Below, one piece after another: positions 51,873-59,678 of a stretch of 64,000 bases of DNA; position 1 is the first letter of the stretch, and each line of letters opens with the position of its first letter. The stretch is from the NCBI GenBank assembly GCA_910586215.1, contig CAJUGH010000002.1:124001-188000 (forward strand). The letters run 5' to 3'. Made by a program: the position numbers and the translations under genes. The DNA is from an uncultured Acetatifactor sp. GTDB lineage: Bacteria; Bacillota; Clostridia; Lachnospirales; Lachnospiraceae. The notes beneath the pieces are model-generated. The model was not told the origin of the DNA. It saw only the letters and a program-made list of their open reading frames with translations, and did no database searches.

Positions 51873-52334
51873 TTAATAAACCTGGTATGCCAGGAATGCA
51901 ATGAAAACACCCAGAATGGCACCGATCAGTACCTGGAAGGGGGTATGCCCCACGAATTCCTTCAGTTTGTCATGGGCAGAGATCTCGCTTCGTCCCATAT
52001 CTTCAAAAGTGCGCAGTATGTCATTGAGCAGCTTAGCCTGGATGCCGGTTTCCCTGCGGACACCCATGGCATCGTACATGACCACAATGGCCAGCAGCAG
52101 GGAGATGGCGAATTCGAAGCTGCCCACACCGAACTCATATCCCGCAGCGGCGGCCAGGGCGCATACCGTGGAGGAGTGGGAACTTGGCATGCCCCCGCTG
52201 CCCACCAGCCGCTCTGCCTTGAACTCCCGTACCAGGATCAGATGCATCAAAGTCTTGAGGACCTGCGCCACCAGCCACCCCGCGGCAGCAGTCATGAAGA
52301 TTTTATTGTCTGCCAGTTCCCTGAAAAAATCCAT
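51873..52334 (-). CDS. DUF212 / divergent PAP2-family membrane protein (YuiD-like)
   Basis: 153 aa with about four membrane spans. GSGGMPSSHSSTVCALAAAA and VVMYDAMGVRRETGIQAKLL carry the PSSH and D..G.RR..G motifs of this acid-phosphatase-like family. Related members act on lipid or isoprenoid phosphates, but the substrate here is unknown. It ends 27 nt before the DUF3048 promoter region, in the same direction, so the two may be partly co-transcribed. Confidence 0.87.
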   Translation of the reverse strand: MDFFRELADNKIFMTAAAGWLVAQVLKTLMHLILVREFKAERLVGSGGMPSSHSSTVCALAAAAGYEFGVGSFEFAISLLLAIVVMYDAMGVRRETGIQAKLLNDILRTFEDMGRSEISAHDKLKEFVGHTPFQVLIGAILGVFIAFLAYQVY

Positions 52335-52398
52335 ATCTATACCTCATGCGCTCGTTTCCTTATCGGTTTTGTGCGGGCGTATCCTGCCCCGTCCCATT

Positions 52399-52407
52399 AT
52401 TATACCA
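52399..52407 (-). promoter_or_regulatory. Extended -10 of the DUF212 gene
   Basis: TGGTATAAT read on the minus strand, 65 bp before the start codon. Its -35 position is occupied by a GTGCGC/GCGCAC hairpin (52415-52430). A second TATAAT on this strand at 52472-52477 is flanked by a GTTGAC/GTCAAC inverted repeat. Confidence 0.5.
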
Positions 52408-52501
52408 TGATTTCGTGCGCTCCAGCGCACATGGAATCAGAAGTTGACACAATGTTCTTCTGCGTCAACATTATACCCCAAAATCCGGCCAAAGTCCACC
52501 T

Positions 52502-52545
52502 CATGAAAAGTAATACTGTTACTTTCATGAAAAGTATGATATACT
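52502..52545 (+). promoter_or_regulatory. tsaC promoter with overlapping palindrome
   Basis: Palindrome CATGAAAAGTAA/TTACTTTCATG spans 52502-52529. It ends 8 bp before the extended -10 TGATATACT (52537-52545), so it covers the -35 position. This placement suits a repressor operator, but no regulator is identified. TTACTT (52519-52524) could serve as a poor -35. Confidence 0.5.
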
Positions 52546-52565
52546 CAAGAAGAATGTAGAGGAAT

Positions 52566-52592
52566 GTTACTGTGAACGGAGGGAACAGTAAC
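52566..52592 (+). repeat. 27-bp miniature of the interspersed repeat
   Basis: GTTACTGTGAACGGAGGGAA then CAGTAAC: the left 8 bp of the repeat family joined to its right end (GTGAACGGAGTGAACAGTAAC with one change). It looks like an internal deletion product. It lies in the tsaC 5' leader, about 20 nt after the expected start of transcription. Confidence 0.7.
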
Positions 52593-52608
52593 AGAGGGAT
52601 TGCAGATC

Positions 52609-53694
52609 ATGGAGACAGAACTTATTCGGATTGGACAGGGAGAGGAATGCCTGGCCTGGGAAGAGGAAGCCCTGCGCAGGGCCGGTGAGATCATAAAGGG
52701 CGGAGGACTGGTGGCATTCCCCACGGAGACCGTATACGGACTGGGAGGGGATGCCTTGAACGGGGAGTCCTCCCGGAAGATATATGCCGCCAAGGGACGG
52801 CCTTCGGACAATCCGCTGATCGTGCATATCAGCCGCCTGGAAGATATGGGACGGATTGTGGAGCGCATACCAGGGGAGGCGGTGAAGCTGGCGGAAAGCT
52901 TCTGGCCAGGTCCCTTGACCATGATCCTGCCCAAGTCAAGGGAGGTACCTTATGAGACCACAGGGGGCCTGGACACAGTGGCAGTGCGTATGCCGTCCCA
53001 CCCGGTGGCCAGGCGGCTGATCGCCTACAGTGGCGGTTATGTGGCAGCGCCCAGTGCCAATGCCTCCGGCAGGCCCAGTCCCACCATTGCGGCCCACGTG
53101 ATAGAAGACATGTCCGGCAGGATTGATATGATCGTGGACGGCGGAGAAGTGGGGATCGGCCTGGAATCCACCATTGTGGACCTGACTGTGTCACCTCCCC
53201 AGATCCTGCGCCCCGGATATATTACAGAAGAACTTCTGAAAGGGGTGCTGGGGCAGGTGGAGACGGACCGGGCCATCCTGCAGACGGACAGCGGACAGGC
53301 ACCCAGGGCACCGGGGATGAAATACCGCCATTATGCGCCAAGGGGGGAACTGGCCATTGTGGAGGGGGGCAGGGAGCAGGTGACGGCCTGGATCAACCGG
53401 CAGGTACAGGCAGATCATGCCGCAGGATGGAAGACCGGTATTATTACCACCAGGGAGCAGCAGGGGCTGTACCGGGCAGATGTGGTGAAATGTGTGGGGA
53501 GCCGCCAGGATGAGGAGGGCATTGCCAGGAACCTGTACCTGGTGCTGCGGGAATTTGACCAGGAGAAGGTGGACAGGATCTACTCCGAGGGCTTCGGAGA
53601 CGGGAAACTAGGGAGTGCCATTATGAACAGGCTGTTGAAGGCAGCGGGACACCGCATTGTTTCTGTCCAGTATCCTATTAAGAGTGAAATATAA
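52609..53694 (+). CDS. ywlC: L-threonylcarbamoyladenylate synthase (Sua5/YwlC type)
   Basis: Makes threonylcarbamoyl-AMP for tRNA t6A37. 361 aa: YrdC domain with GGGLVAFPTETVYGLGGDAL, KIYAAKGRPSDNPLIVHI and APSANASGRPSPT, then the C-terminal Sua5 domain joined by RAPGMKYRHYAPRGEL. Long Sua5-type members have both domains. ATG 52609 follows GAGGG. t6A is also the substrate of MtaB (6268-7824). In B. subtilis ywlC precedes rpiB (ywlF) and upp, as here. Confidence 0.93.
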   Translation: METELIRIGQGEECLAWEEEALRRAGEIIKGGGLVAFPTETVYGLGGDALNGESSRKIYAAKGRPSDNPLIVHISRLEDMGRIVERIPGEAVKLAESFWPGPLTMILPKSREVPYETTGGLDTVAVRMPSHPVARRLIAYSGGYVAAPSANASGRPSPTIAAHVIEDMSGRIDMIVDGGEVGIGLESTIVDLTVSPPQILRPGYITEELLKGVLGQVETDRAILQTDSGQAPRAPGMKYRHYAPRGELAIVEGGREQVTAWINRQVQADHAAGWKTGIITTREQQGLYRADVVKCVGSRQDEEGIARNLYLVLREFDQEKVDRIYSEGFGDGKLGSAIMNRLLKAAGHRIVSVQYPIKSEI

Positions 53695-53723
53695 AAAGAG
53701 AACTGGAGGAGGGATCTGGGAAG

Positions 53724-54152
53724 ATGATTGGAATCGGAAGTGATCACGGGGGATATGACTTGAAGCAGAAAGTGATTGCCCATCTGGAGGGAAGGGGAAT
53801 CCCCTGCAGGGATATGGGATGCCATGGGAAGGAGAGCTGCGACTATCCTGTATACGGCAGGGCTGTGGCGCAGGCCGTGGCCGCCGGGGAATACGAGAGA
53901 GGAATCGTGATCTGTACCACGGGTATCGGCATCAGCATCACAGCCAACAAGGTGCCTGGTATCCGCTGTGCCCTGTGCGCCGATACTTTTTCCGCCAAGA
54001 TGACCAGGCTTCACAATGATGCCAATGTGCTGGCCATGGGAGGCGGTATCCTGGGGGACAACCTGGCCATGGAGATCGTGGACACCTTTCTGGATACTGC
54101 ATTTTCCGGGGAAGAGAAGCATTGCAGAAGGATCCGGGCTATAGAGGCGTAA
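53724..54152 (+). CDS. rpiB: Ribose-5-phosphate isomerase B
   Basis: 142 aa. Interconverts ribulose-5-phosphate and ribose-5-phosphate. Motifs: IGIGSDHGGYDLKQKVIAHL, ICTTGIGISITANKVPGIRC (with the catalytic-site loop) and HNDANVLAMGGGILGDNLA. A start ATG follows GGAGGAGGGATC. The residue at the usual catalytic Cys position is within GIVICTTGIG. It lies between ywlC and upp in a nucleotide-related run; allose-6-phosphate isomerase or LacAB are less likely by context. Confidence 0.93.
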   Translation: MIGIGSDHGGYDLKQKVIAHLEGRGIPCRDMGCHGKESCDYPVYGRAVAQAVAAGEYERGIVICTTGIGISITANKVPGIRCALCADTFSAKMTRLHNDANVLAMGGGILGDNLAMEIVDTFLDTAFSGEEKHCRRIRAIEA

Positions 54153-54179
54153 ACCATATTTACAGGAGGAAGAAGCAGC

Positions 54180-54809
54180 ATGTCAAAGGTATTCATTATG
54201 GATCATCCGCTGATCCAGCACAAAATCGGCTTAATCCGCAGGAAGGAGACAGGGACCAAGGATTTTAGGCAGACCATCAGTGAGATCGCCATGCTGATCT
54301 GCTACGAGGCAACCAGATCCCTGCAGGTGGAGGATGTGGAGATCGAGACCCCTATCTGTAAGGCAACGGCCAAGGAACTGAAGGGGAAGAAGATGGCCAT
54401 TGTGCCGATCCTGCGGGCGGGACTGGGTATGGTGGACGGTGTACTACAGCTCATCCCGGCTGCCAAGGTGGGACATATCGGACTGTACAGGGATCCAGAG
54501 ACCTTGAAGCCGGTGGAATATTACTGTAAGCTTCCGGCAGACTGTGCAGAGCGGGAAGTGTTTGTGGTGGATCCCATGCTGGCTACAGGCGGGTCCTCCA
54601 TTGCAGCCATCCAGATGCTGAAGGACAAGGGCTGCAGGAATATCCATTTTATGTGTATCATTGCCGCACCGGAAGGTGTGGAGGCCATGCAGGCGGCCCA
54701 CCCGGATGTGGATCTGTATGTGGGGGCCATGGATGAGAAGCTGAACGACCATGGGTATATTGTGCCGGGACTGGGAGATGCAGGGGATCGTATCTTTGGC
54801 ACGAAGTAA
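54180..54809 (+). CDS. upp: Uracil phosphoribosyltransferase
   Basis: 209 aa salvage enzyme: uracil plus PRPP to UMP. KVFIMDHPLIQHKIGLIRRK and GTKDFRQTISEIAMLICYEA at the N-terminus; PILRAGLGMVDGVLQLIPAA near 75; PRPP-binding VFVVDPMLATGGSSIAAIQM near 128; C-terminal IVPGLGDAGDRIFGTK. The start has AGGAGGAAG upstream. A dCMP deaminase follows after 11 nt, so pyrimidine genes are clustered. Confidence 0.96.
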   Translation: MSKVFIMDHPLIQHKIGLIRRKETGTKDFRQTISEIAMLICYEATRSLQVEDVEIETPICKATAKELKGKKMAIVPILRAGLGMVDGVLQLIPAAKVGHIGLYRDPETLKPVEYYCKLPADCAEREVFVVDPMLATGGSSIAAIQMLKDKGCRNIHFMCIIAAPEGVEAMQAAHPDVDLYVGAMDEKLNDHGYIVPGLGDAGDRIFGTK

Positions 54810-54820
54810 GGGAGAAGGAT

Positions 54821-55306
54821 ATGCAAGGGAAGAGAACGGATTATATCAGCTGGGACGAATATTTCATGGGTGTGGCATACCTGGCCGGGATGCGGTCCAA
54901 GGATCCCAGTACCCAGGTGGGAGCCTGTATTGTGAGCAGTGACAACAAGATCCTTTCCATGGGATACAATGGGTTCCCTACAGGCTGTTCCGATGATGCG
55001 TTCCCCTGGGACAAGGAGGGGGAGGAGGCCCAGACCAAGTACCCTTATGTGACCCATGGGGAACTGAATGCCATTCTCAATTACCGGGGCGGATCCCTGG
55101 AGGGCACGAAGCTCTATGTGTCCCTGTTCCCCTGCAATGAATGTGCCAAGGCCATCATCCAGGCGGGGATCCGGACAGTGGTGTACGACAGCGACAAATA
55201 CGATGGCAGCCCAGCCAATCGGGCAGCCAAGAAAATGTTTGATGCTGCCGGAGTTACGTATGTCCCTTATTCCAGGTCCGGGAAGCAGATTCATATCCGG
55301 CTGTAA
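54821..55306 (+). CDS. dCMP deaminase (ComEB-like)
   Basis: 161 aa zinc deaminase, dCMP to dUMP. N-terminal SWDEYFMGVAYLAGMRSKDP then STQVGACIV; zinc and catalytic motif VTHGELNAILN (HxE) near 84; PCNECAKAIIQAGI (PCxxC) near 105. The tail is KQIHIRL. The start follows GGGAGAAGGAT. Often called ComEB in Bacillus, but here it is linked to upp, not to competence genes. Confidence 0.92.
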   Translation: MQGKRTDYISWDEYFMGVAYLAGMRSKDPSTQVGACIVSSDNKILSMGYNGFPTGCSDDAFPWDKEGEEAQTKYPYVTHGELNAILNYRGGSLEGTKLYVSLFPCNECAKAIIQAGIRTVVYDSDKYDGSPANRAAKKMFDAAGVTYVPYSRSGKQIHIRL

Positions 55307-55411
55307 ACAGTATGTATTCCTGCGGGTAATGAGGGATATGACCATGTTGATAAGGCATCTGCGATGCCGGCAGGGACTTTCATGTTATGACTATAGGGAG
55401 GACATCTGGCT

Positions 55412-56581
55412 TTGAAGGGGCGCGGAAGGGTAGCATGTTTACTGGCAATATCGATTCTGTCCGGGGCAGTGTGGGCTGCCCCTGACAGTTTTGTGGTGCA
55501 GGCCACCTCCACCACCCAGCAGCAGATCAAGGACAAGGAAAACGAGAAAGAGAATATCAAGGATAAGCTGGACCAGGAACAGGATAACCTGGAAGGCCTG
55601 AAGGGGGAGCAGGGAGACCTGCAGAAGGAACTGAAGAACCTGAATGCCAACCTGTCCCAGGTGGTGGCCAACCTGGAGGACTTAGAACAGCAGGTCCTGG
55701 ACAAGGAAGCCCAGATCCAGGAGACCCAGGCTGCCCTGGAAGAAGCCAGGGAGACGGAAAAATGGCAGCAGGAGTGCATGGTGGACCGTGTGCGGCTTAT
55801 GTATGAGAACCGGAACCAGAATGTGGGAAGTGCCCTGCTGAAGGAGAAAAGCCTCTCTGATATGCTGAATGCGGCGGACTACTATGAGAGTATAGCTGCC
55901 TATGAACAGAAAATGCTGGAGGAATTCAAGGCGAACCGCATCCTCATCGAGGAGCAGGAAGCCAGGCTTGTGGCAGAGAAGGCAGAACTGGACAACCTGA
56001 AGGCGGCTGCAGAGGCAGAGAAGAGCAGGGTGGCAGGACTGATCAGCCAGACATCTAATTCCATAGCCCAGTATGCAGGCCAGATCTCGGAGGCGGAACA
56101 GAGAGCCTTGCAATATGAGGCAGATCTGAAGAAGGCGGAGGAAGACCTGGAGGCCCTGTGGGAGAAGCTTAGGACGGAACTGGCCCTGTCCCAGGCGGCA
56201 GCCAATGCCACCTGGCGGGATATTTCGGAGGTGAATTTTGCAGAGGACGATCTCTATCTCCTGGCCAACCTAATCTACTGTGAGGCAGGCGGGGAACCCT
56301 ACGCGGGACAGCTTGCGGTGGGCAGCGTGGTCATCAACCGGGTCCTCAGTTCCAAATACCCGGATACGGTGCTGGGAGTAATCTACCAGAACAAGCAGTT
56401 CTCCCCGGTGGCCAGCGGACGCCTGGCCCTGGCCCTGGCAGAGAACAAGGCCACTCCAAAATGTTACCAGGCGGCCCAGGAGGCCATGTCAGGTGTCACC
56501 AATGTAGGTACCTGCGTTTATTTCCGGACACCCATAGAGGGACTGACAGGGATCAATATCGGAGGCCATGTGTTCTACTGA
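55412..56581 (+). CDS. Coiled-coil protein with SleB-type cell wall hydrolase domain
   Basis: 389 aa. The start is TTG 55412, with GGGAGG ten nt upstream. Signal peptide (VACLLAISILSGAVWA), then a coiled coil of about 240 residues similar in layout to the PcsB-like protein at 27794, then a Hydrolase_2/SleB domain: DDLYLLANLIYCEAGGEPYA (catalytic Glu), VGSVVINRVLSSKYPDTV, VYFRTPIEGLTGINIGGHVF. SleB-like domains cut peptidoglycan in spore cortex or vegetative wall. No ypeB is adjacent, so germination is not specifically indicated. The family assembly suggests septal or lateral wall turnover. Confidence 0.85.
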   Translation: MKGRGRVACLLAISILSGAVWAAPDSFVVQATSTTQQQIKDKENEKENIKDKLDQEQDNLEGLKGEQGDLQKELKNLNANLSQVVANLEDLEQQVLDKEAQIQETQAALEEARETEKWQQECMVDRVRLMYENRNQNVGSALLKEKSLSDMLNAADYYESIAAYEQKMLEEFKANRILIEEQEARLVAEKAELDNLKAAAEAEKSRVAGLISQTSNSIAQYAGQISEAEQRALQYEADLKKAEEDLEALWEKLRTELALSQAAANATWRDISEVNFAEDDLYLLANLIYCEAGGEPYAGQLAVGSVVINRVLSSKYPDTVLGVIYQNKQFSPVASGRLALALAENKATPKCYQAAQEAMSGVTNVGTCVYFRTPIEGLTGINIGGHVFY

Positions 56582-56587
56582 GACGAT

Positions 56588-57067
56588 CTAAAGTCCCAGT
56601 TCGTCCAGGCGGGATTTCAGCCTGTCAAATTTATCGCGGTATATCATGGAGAGCAGGTGGTCCAGGCTGCGCAGGCAGCGGGTCATCTGCTCTTTTGTGA
56701 TCAGGTCCCTCTCCAGGGCTTCTGCCAGTTCATCCAGGTCAGCGACTACCACATTCCCATCGGGATAGAGGATCACATCAGCCAGCAGGTCTATGACAGT
56801 CAAGGTACCTGGTTCCTCCCCATAAGAGTAATCAACGATATCACAGTACCAGTAGAGAAGGGAATTGTCAGAACGATAGATCTTGCTGACCTTGATTCCC
56901 TCCTGCAGGAAATAGCAGGAACAGCCATGGGAGAATTTGCTCTTGGGGTGCAGGGTAAGCCACTTGGTGATGATGACTTCATCGTTCTGGGTGACAATGA
57001 TGTCATCCTTCAGCAGAATGTCTTCGGCGGGTATGATCCTACGGCGGTACAGTCTGGTAACATCCAT
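56588..57067 (-). CDS. DUF402-domain protein
   Basis: 159 aa. LYRRRIIPAEDILLKDDIIV, then WLTLHPKSKFSHGCSCYFLQ, YWYCDIVDYSYGEEPGTLTV and IDLLADVILYPDGNVVVADL carry the DUF402 (FomD/YgaC-like) core with conserved acidic residues (DIVD, DLLADV, DLDE). Some members are nucleoside-phosphate hydrolases, so that is a possible role. ATG 57067 follows AAAGGAG on the minus strand; upstream in-frame Mets are before the expected transcription start. It converges on the SleB-type gene, 6 nt apart, with no terminator visible between them. Confidence 0.87.
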   Translation of the reverse strand: MDVTRLYRRRIIPAEDILLKDDIIVTQNDEVIITKWLTLHPKSKFSHGCSCYFLQEGIKVSKIYRSDNSLLYWYCDIVDYSYGEEPGTLTVIDLLADVILYPDGNVVVADLDELAEALERDLITKEQMTRCLRSLDHLLSMIYRDKFDRLKSRLDELGL

Positions 57068-57119
57068 GACAGGCTCCTTTCCGGGCTGTGTGCCCTTGCA
57101 GTTAAAAGCGCTTTTTACC

Positions 57120-57148
57120 ATACTACAACGGTGCTGTCCGGAAGTCAA
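57120..57148 (-). promoter_or_regulatory. Promoter of the DUF402 gene
   Basis: On the minus strand: TTGACT (57148-57143), 17-bp spacer, TAGTAT (57125-57120). Gives a leader of about 45 nt to ATG 57067. Confidence 0.68.
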
Positions 57149-57203
57149 TTATGTTCTTGCAGCTAAAAATTTGTATGCAAAAATTTTCTGGGAAACACGC
57201 TCT

Positions 57204-57232
57204 AGACAATTTACATAATCTTAGTTATAATG
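57204..57232 (+). promoter_or_regulatory. Promoter of the ATP synthase operon
   Basis: TAGACA (57204-57209), 17-bp spacer, TATAAT (57227-57232), about 27 bp before the atpZ start. The string AAACACGCTCTAG just upstream (57194-57206) also occurs at 21166-21178 before the CPBP protease gene. Confidence 0.72.
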
Positions 57233-57258
57233 TATCCTGTTGGAAGGAATATAGGAGT

Positions 57259-57546
57259 ATGAAACGGGACAAGAAAGACGGACGCAAAGTGTTCCAGTCC
57301 CTGGCCCTGGTTACCCAGCTGGGTCTGAATATGATCGTTTCCATTGGCCTGGCCTGTGCATTGGGGGTCTGGCTGGACAGAAAGCTGGGGACTTCTTATA
57401 TCACAGTCATTCTGTTTATACTGGGAGTCATAGCGGGTGGGCAGAGTGTCTATCGCATGGTGCAGAAGATATACGGTGATGGGAAGGAAACCCGTGGGAG
57501 CGGCATATCTGATGAAGATCATAGAGATACTGAAAAAAAGGGATAG
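57259..57546 (+). CDS. atpZ: AtpZ/AtpI-family small membrane protein
   Basis: 95 aa with two membrane spans: FQSLALVTQLGLNMIVSIGL to LACALGVWLD, and SYITVILFILGVIAGGQSVY then RMVQKIY. This is the AtpZ/AtpI pattern; such proteins occur at the head of many F-type operons, and some serve Mg2+ or Ca2+ uptake or help c-ring assembly. ATG 57259 follows AGGAG. It overlaps atpI by 35 nt, so expression of the two is coupled. Confidence 0.85.
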   Translation: MKRDKKDGRKVFQSLALVTQLGLNMIVSIGLACALGVWLDRKLGTSYITVILFILGVIAGGQSVYRMVQKIYGDGKETRGSGISDEDHRDTEKKG

Positions 57547-57997
57547 GACACTTCTGGAAATGCATATAGGAATGCTTGCATTTGGCATTGTCTGCCAGAT
57601 TGCAGGTGCTTTTTTCGTGCAGGGTCAAAGCTATTATGCCGTGAGCCTGTGGTTTGGTGTTGCCTTTGCTTTTGCAGGAAGCATCCACATGGCACGTACA
57701 CTGGACCGCGCCCTGGAATGTGGCGGGGATGCGGAGAAGCTGGTGACCAGGGGATACCTGTTCCGATACATAATGATAGTGTTTGTGCTGGCGGTGGCAG
57801 CGGTTACCAAGGCCATGGATCCGCTGGTGGTTTTTCTGGGATATATGAGTATGAAAGTAGCGGCATACCTACAGCCGTTTACCCATAAACTATGCAACAG
57901 GCTTTTTTCTGAGGCAGATCCGGTTCCACGGGCTGAGGAGGAGACTGCTGCGCCGGAAGAGATTCTTCCGAAAGAGATTCTTCCGAAAGAGTCCTGA
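57512..57997 (+). CDS. atpI: ATP synthase subunit I-like protein AtpI
   Basis: 161 aa with about four hydrophobic segments (MHIGMLAFGIVCQIAGAFFV; SLWFGVAFAFAGSIHMARTL; YIMIVFVLAVAAVTKAM; VVFLGYMSMKVAAYLQPF) and a polar tail with a tandem EILPK repeat. It precedes subunit a, where AtpI is normally found and assists c-ring assembly. ATG 57512 is inside the end of atpZ; GGGAG sits 12 nt upstream. Assigned more by position and layout than by a diagnostic motif. Confidence 0.75.
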   Translation: MKIIEILKKRDRTLLEMHIGMLAFGIVCQIAGAFFVQGQSYYAVSLWFGVAFAFAGSIHMARTLDRALECGGDAEKLVTRGYLFRYIMIVFVLAVAAVTKAMDPLVVFLGYMSMKVAAYLQPFTHKLCNRLFSEADPVPRAEEETAAPEEILPKEILPKES

Positions 57998-58033
57998 TAA
58001 AGGCAAAAATATAAAAAAAGAGGAGGTGAGAGT

Positions 58034-58774
58034 ATGGAGCATGGCATATTGTTATCCGGGGGCGCCGATGTTGACTTTATGATTCACGGGGTATTCCAGT
58101 ATTCCTTTTTCGGTCACAAGGTGTGGATAACAACATCACATGTGTGTATCCTGATCGTACTGCTGATCCTTACAGGATTTGCCATTGCTGCCAACAGATG
58201 TATCCGCAGGGCGTCCGAAGTGCCGGGCACCTTCCAGAATGTGATAGAACTGATTGTGGATAAGCTGGATGGCATGGTGGGAAGTTCCATGGATAAGGTA
58301 TCCACCCGGTATTATAACTATATCGGGACGATATTTATCTTCATCCTGTTCAGCAATATATCGGGACTTCTGGGGCTGAGGCCGCCCACGGCAGATTATG
58401 GCGTGACGCTGCCCATGGCACTGATTACCTTTGTGCTGATCCATTATAACAAGATCAAGTACCAGACCCCGAAGACGATCTGGACAGACCTGTGTTCGCC
58501 GCTGCCGCCCTGGCTGCCGATCTGGATGCCGATCAACCTGATCAGCAACATCGCGGTTCCCATATCCCTGTCCCTGCGTCTGTTCGCCAATGTGCTGTCA
58601 GGCACGGCGATGATGGCGCTGCTTTATGGACTGCTGGGATGGTTTGCAACGGCCTGGCCGGCGGTACTGCATGTGTACTTTGATTTGTTCTCAGGAGCAA
58701 TTCAGACATATGTGTTCTGTATGTTGACCATGACGTACATTTCTAATGAGATCGGTGATGGCGTTAGGCGTTAA
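58034..58774 (+). CDS. atpB: ATP synthase subunit a
   Basis: 246 aa Fo channel subunit with about five to six spans. The essential Arg lies in ISLSLRLFANVLSGTAMMAL; the final span is AWPAVLHVYFDLFSGAIQTY then VFCMLTMTYISNE, including the conserved Gln. Start ATG follows AAGAGGAGGTG. It works against the c ring at 58827; with that ring's Na+-type site the pair probably forms a Na+ path. Confidence 0.93.
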   Translation: MEHGILLSGGADVDFMIHGVFQYSFFGHKVWITTSHVCILIVLLILTGFAIAANRCIRRASEVPGTFQNVIELIVDKLDGMVGSSMDKVSTRYYNYIGTIFIFILFSNISGLLGLRPPTADYGVTLPMALITFVLIHYNKIKYQTPKTIWTDLCSPLPPWLPIWMPINLISNIAVPISLSLRLFANVLSGTAMMALLYGLLGWFATAWPAVLHVYFDLFSGAIQTYVFCMLTMTYISNEIGDGVRR

Positions 58775-58826
58775 GGCCTGGGCTGGGAAGAAAACATTTC
58801 ATCATTATTTTTAGGAGGAAAAAAGA

Positions 58827-59081
58827 ATGGATTTCAATGAAAACTTTATCTTAGGATGTTCCGCAATTGGCGCAGGTCTGGCAGTTATCGCCGGTATCGG
58901 ACCTGGTGTAGGACAGGGTATCGCAGCAGGTCATGCAGCTGCCGCTGTAGGCCGCAACCCCGGCGCACAGTCAGAGATCAGGTCCACCATGCTTCTTGGC
59001 CAGGCAGTGGCTGAGACCACCGGTCTGTATGGCCTGCTGGTTGCCATCCTGCTGATGTTCGTAAAACCTCTCCTGCCTTAA
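58827..59081 (+). CDS. atpE: ATP synthase subunit c (Na+-type ligand set)
   Basis: 84-aa hairpin of two spans. Helix 1 has GIGPGVGQGIAAGHAAAAVG with Gln30; helix 2 has GQAVAETTGLYGLL with Val61, Glu63, Thr64, Thr65 and Tyr68. In the Na+-binding c ring of Ilyobacter tartaricus the ligand-set residues are Gln32, Val63, Glu65, Ser66, Thr67 and Tyr70, an exact offset of two with Ser replaced by Thr. H+-type rings usually lack the Gln and the hydroxyl residue. The sequence thus predicts Na+ coupling. The ribosome site is AGGAGG. Confidence 0.94.
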   Translation: MDFNENFILGCSAIGAGLAVIAGIGPGVGQGIAAGHAAAAVGRNPGAQSEIRSTMLLGQAVAETTGLYGLLVAILLMFVKPLLP

Positions 59082-59135
59082 GGATAGGGCGCATAGAAAA
59101 ACGCACCTTTTTAGGAGGCGGAAAGGAGACAAAGA

Positions 59136-59678
59136 ATGATACTTTTAACAGAGGGTCAGTCATTGTCCAGGCTGTTCGACCTGGACTGGCAACTGATTGC
59201 TGATTCCTGCCTGATGATCATTGCAATCTTTGTCCTGTTCCTGATCATGAGTTACTTCCTGTTCAATCCTGCCAGAAAGCTCTTGAACGACCGTAAGATG
59301 AAGATCCAGGGCGAGCTGGAGACGGCGAAGCAGGACATGGAGGAAGCCAGGTGTCTGAAAGAGGAGTATGAGACAAAGCTCAAGGAAATTGATAAAGAGG
59401 CGGAGGGCATCCTGAGCGAGGCCCGCAGGAAGGCCCTGGGGAATGAGAACCAGATCATTGCCCAGGCCAAGGAAGAGGCAGCCCGGATTCTGGACAGGGC
59501 ACGCGTGGAGGCGGAACTGGAGAAGCAGAAGATGGCTGATGAAGTGAAGAAAGAGATGATTTCCGTTGCATCCCTGATGGCCGGCAAGGTAGTATCCGCT
59601 TCCATCGATGCTTCCGTGCAGGATCAGTTGATCGATGAGACCTTGAAGGAAATGGGTGAGAAGACATGGCTAAGTTAG
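59136..59678 (+). CDS. atpF: ATP synthase subunit b
   Basis: 180 aa: one N-terminal span (LMIIAIFVLFLIMSYFLFNP) and a long charged helix (ARKLLNDRKMKIQGELETAK and onward) forming the peripheral stalk. The length is normal. The ribosome site is AGGAGGCGGAAAGGAG. It overlaps atpH by 13 nt. Confidence 0.92.
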   Translation: MILLTEGQSLSRLFDLDWQLIADSCLMIIAIFVLFLIMSYFLFNPARKLLNDRKMKIQGELETAKQDMEEARCLKEEYETKLKEIDKEAEGILSEARRKALGNENQIIAQAKEEAARILDRARVEAELEKQKMADEVKKEMISVASLMAGKVVSASIDASVQDQLIDETLKEMGEKTWLS

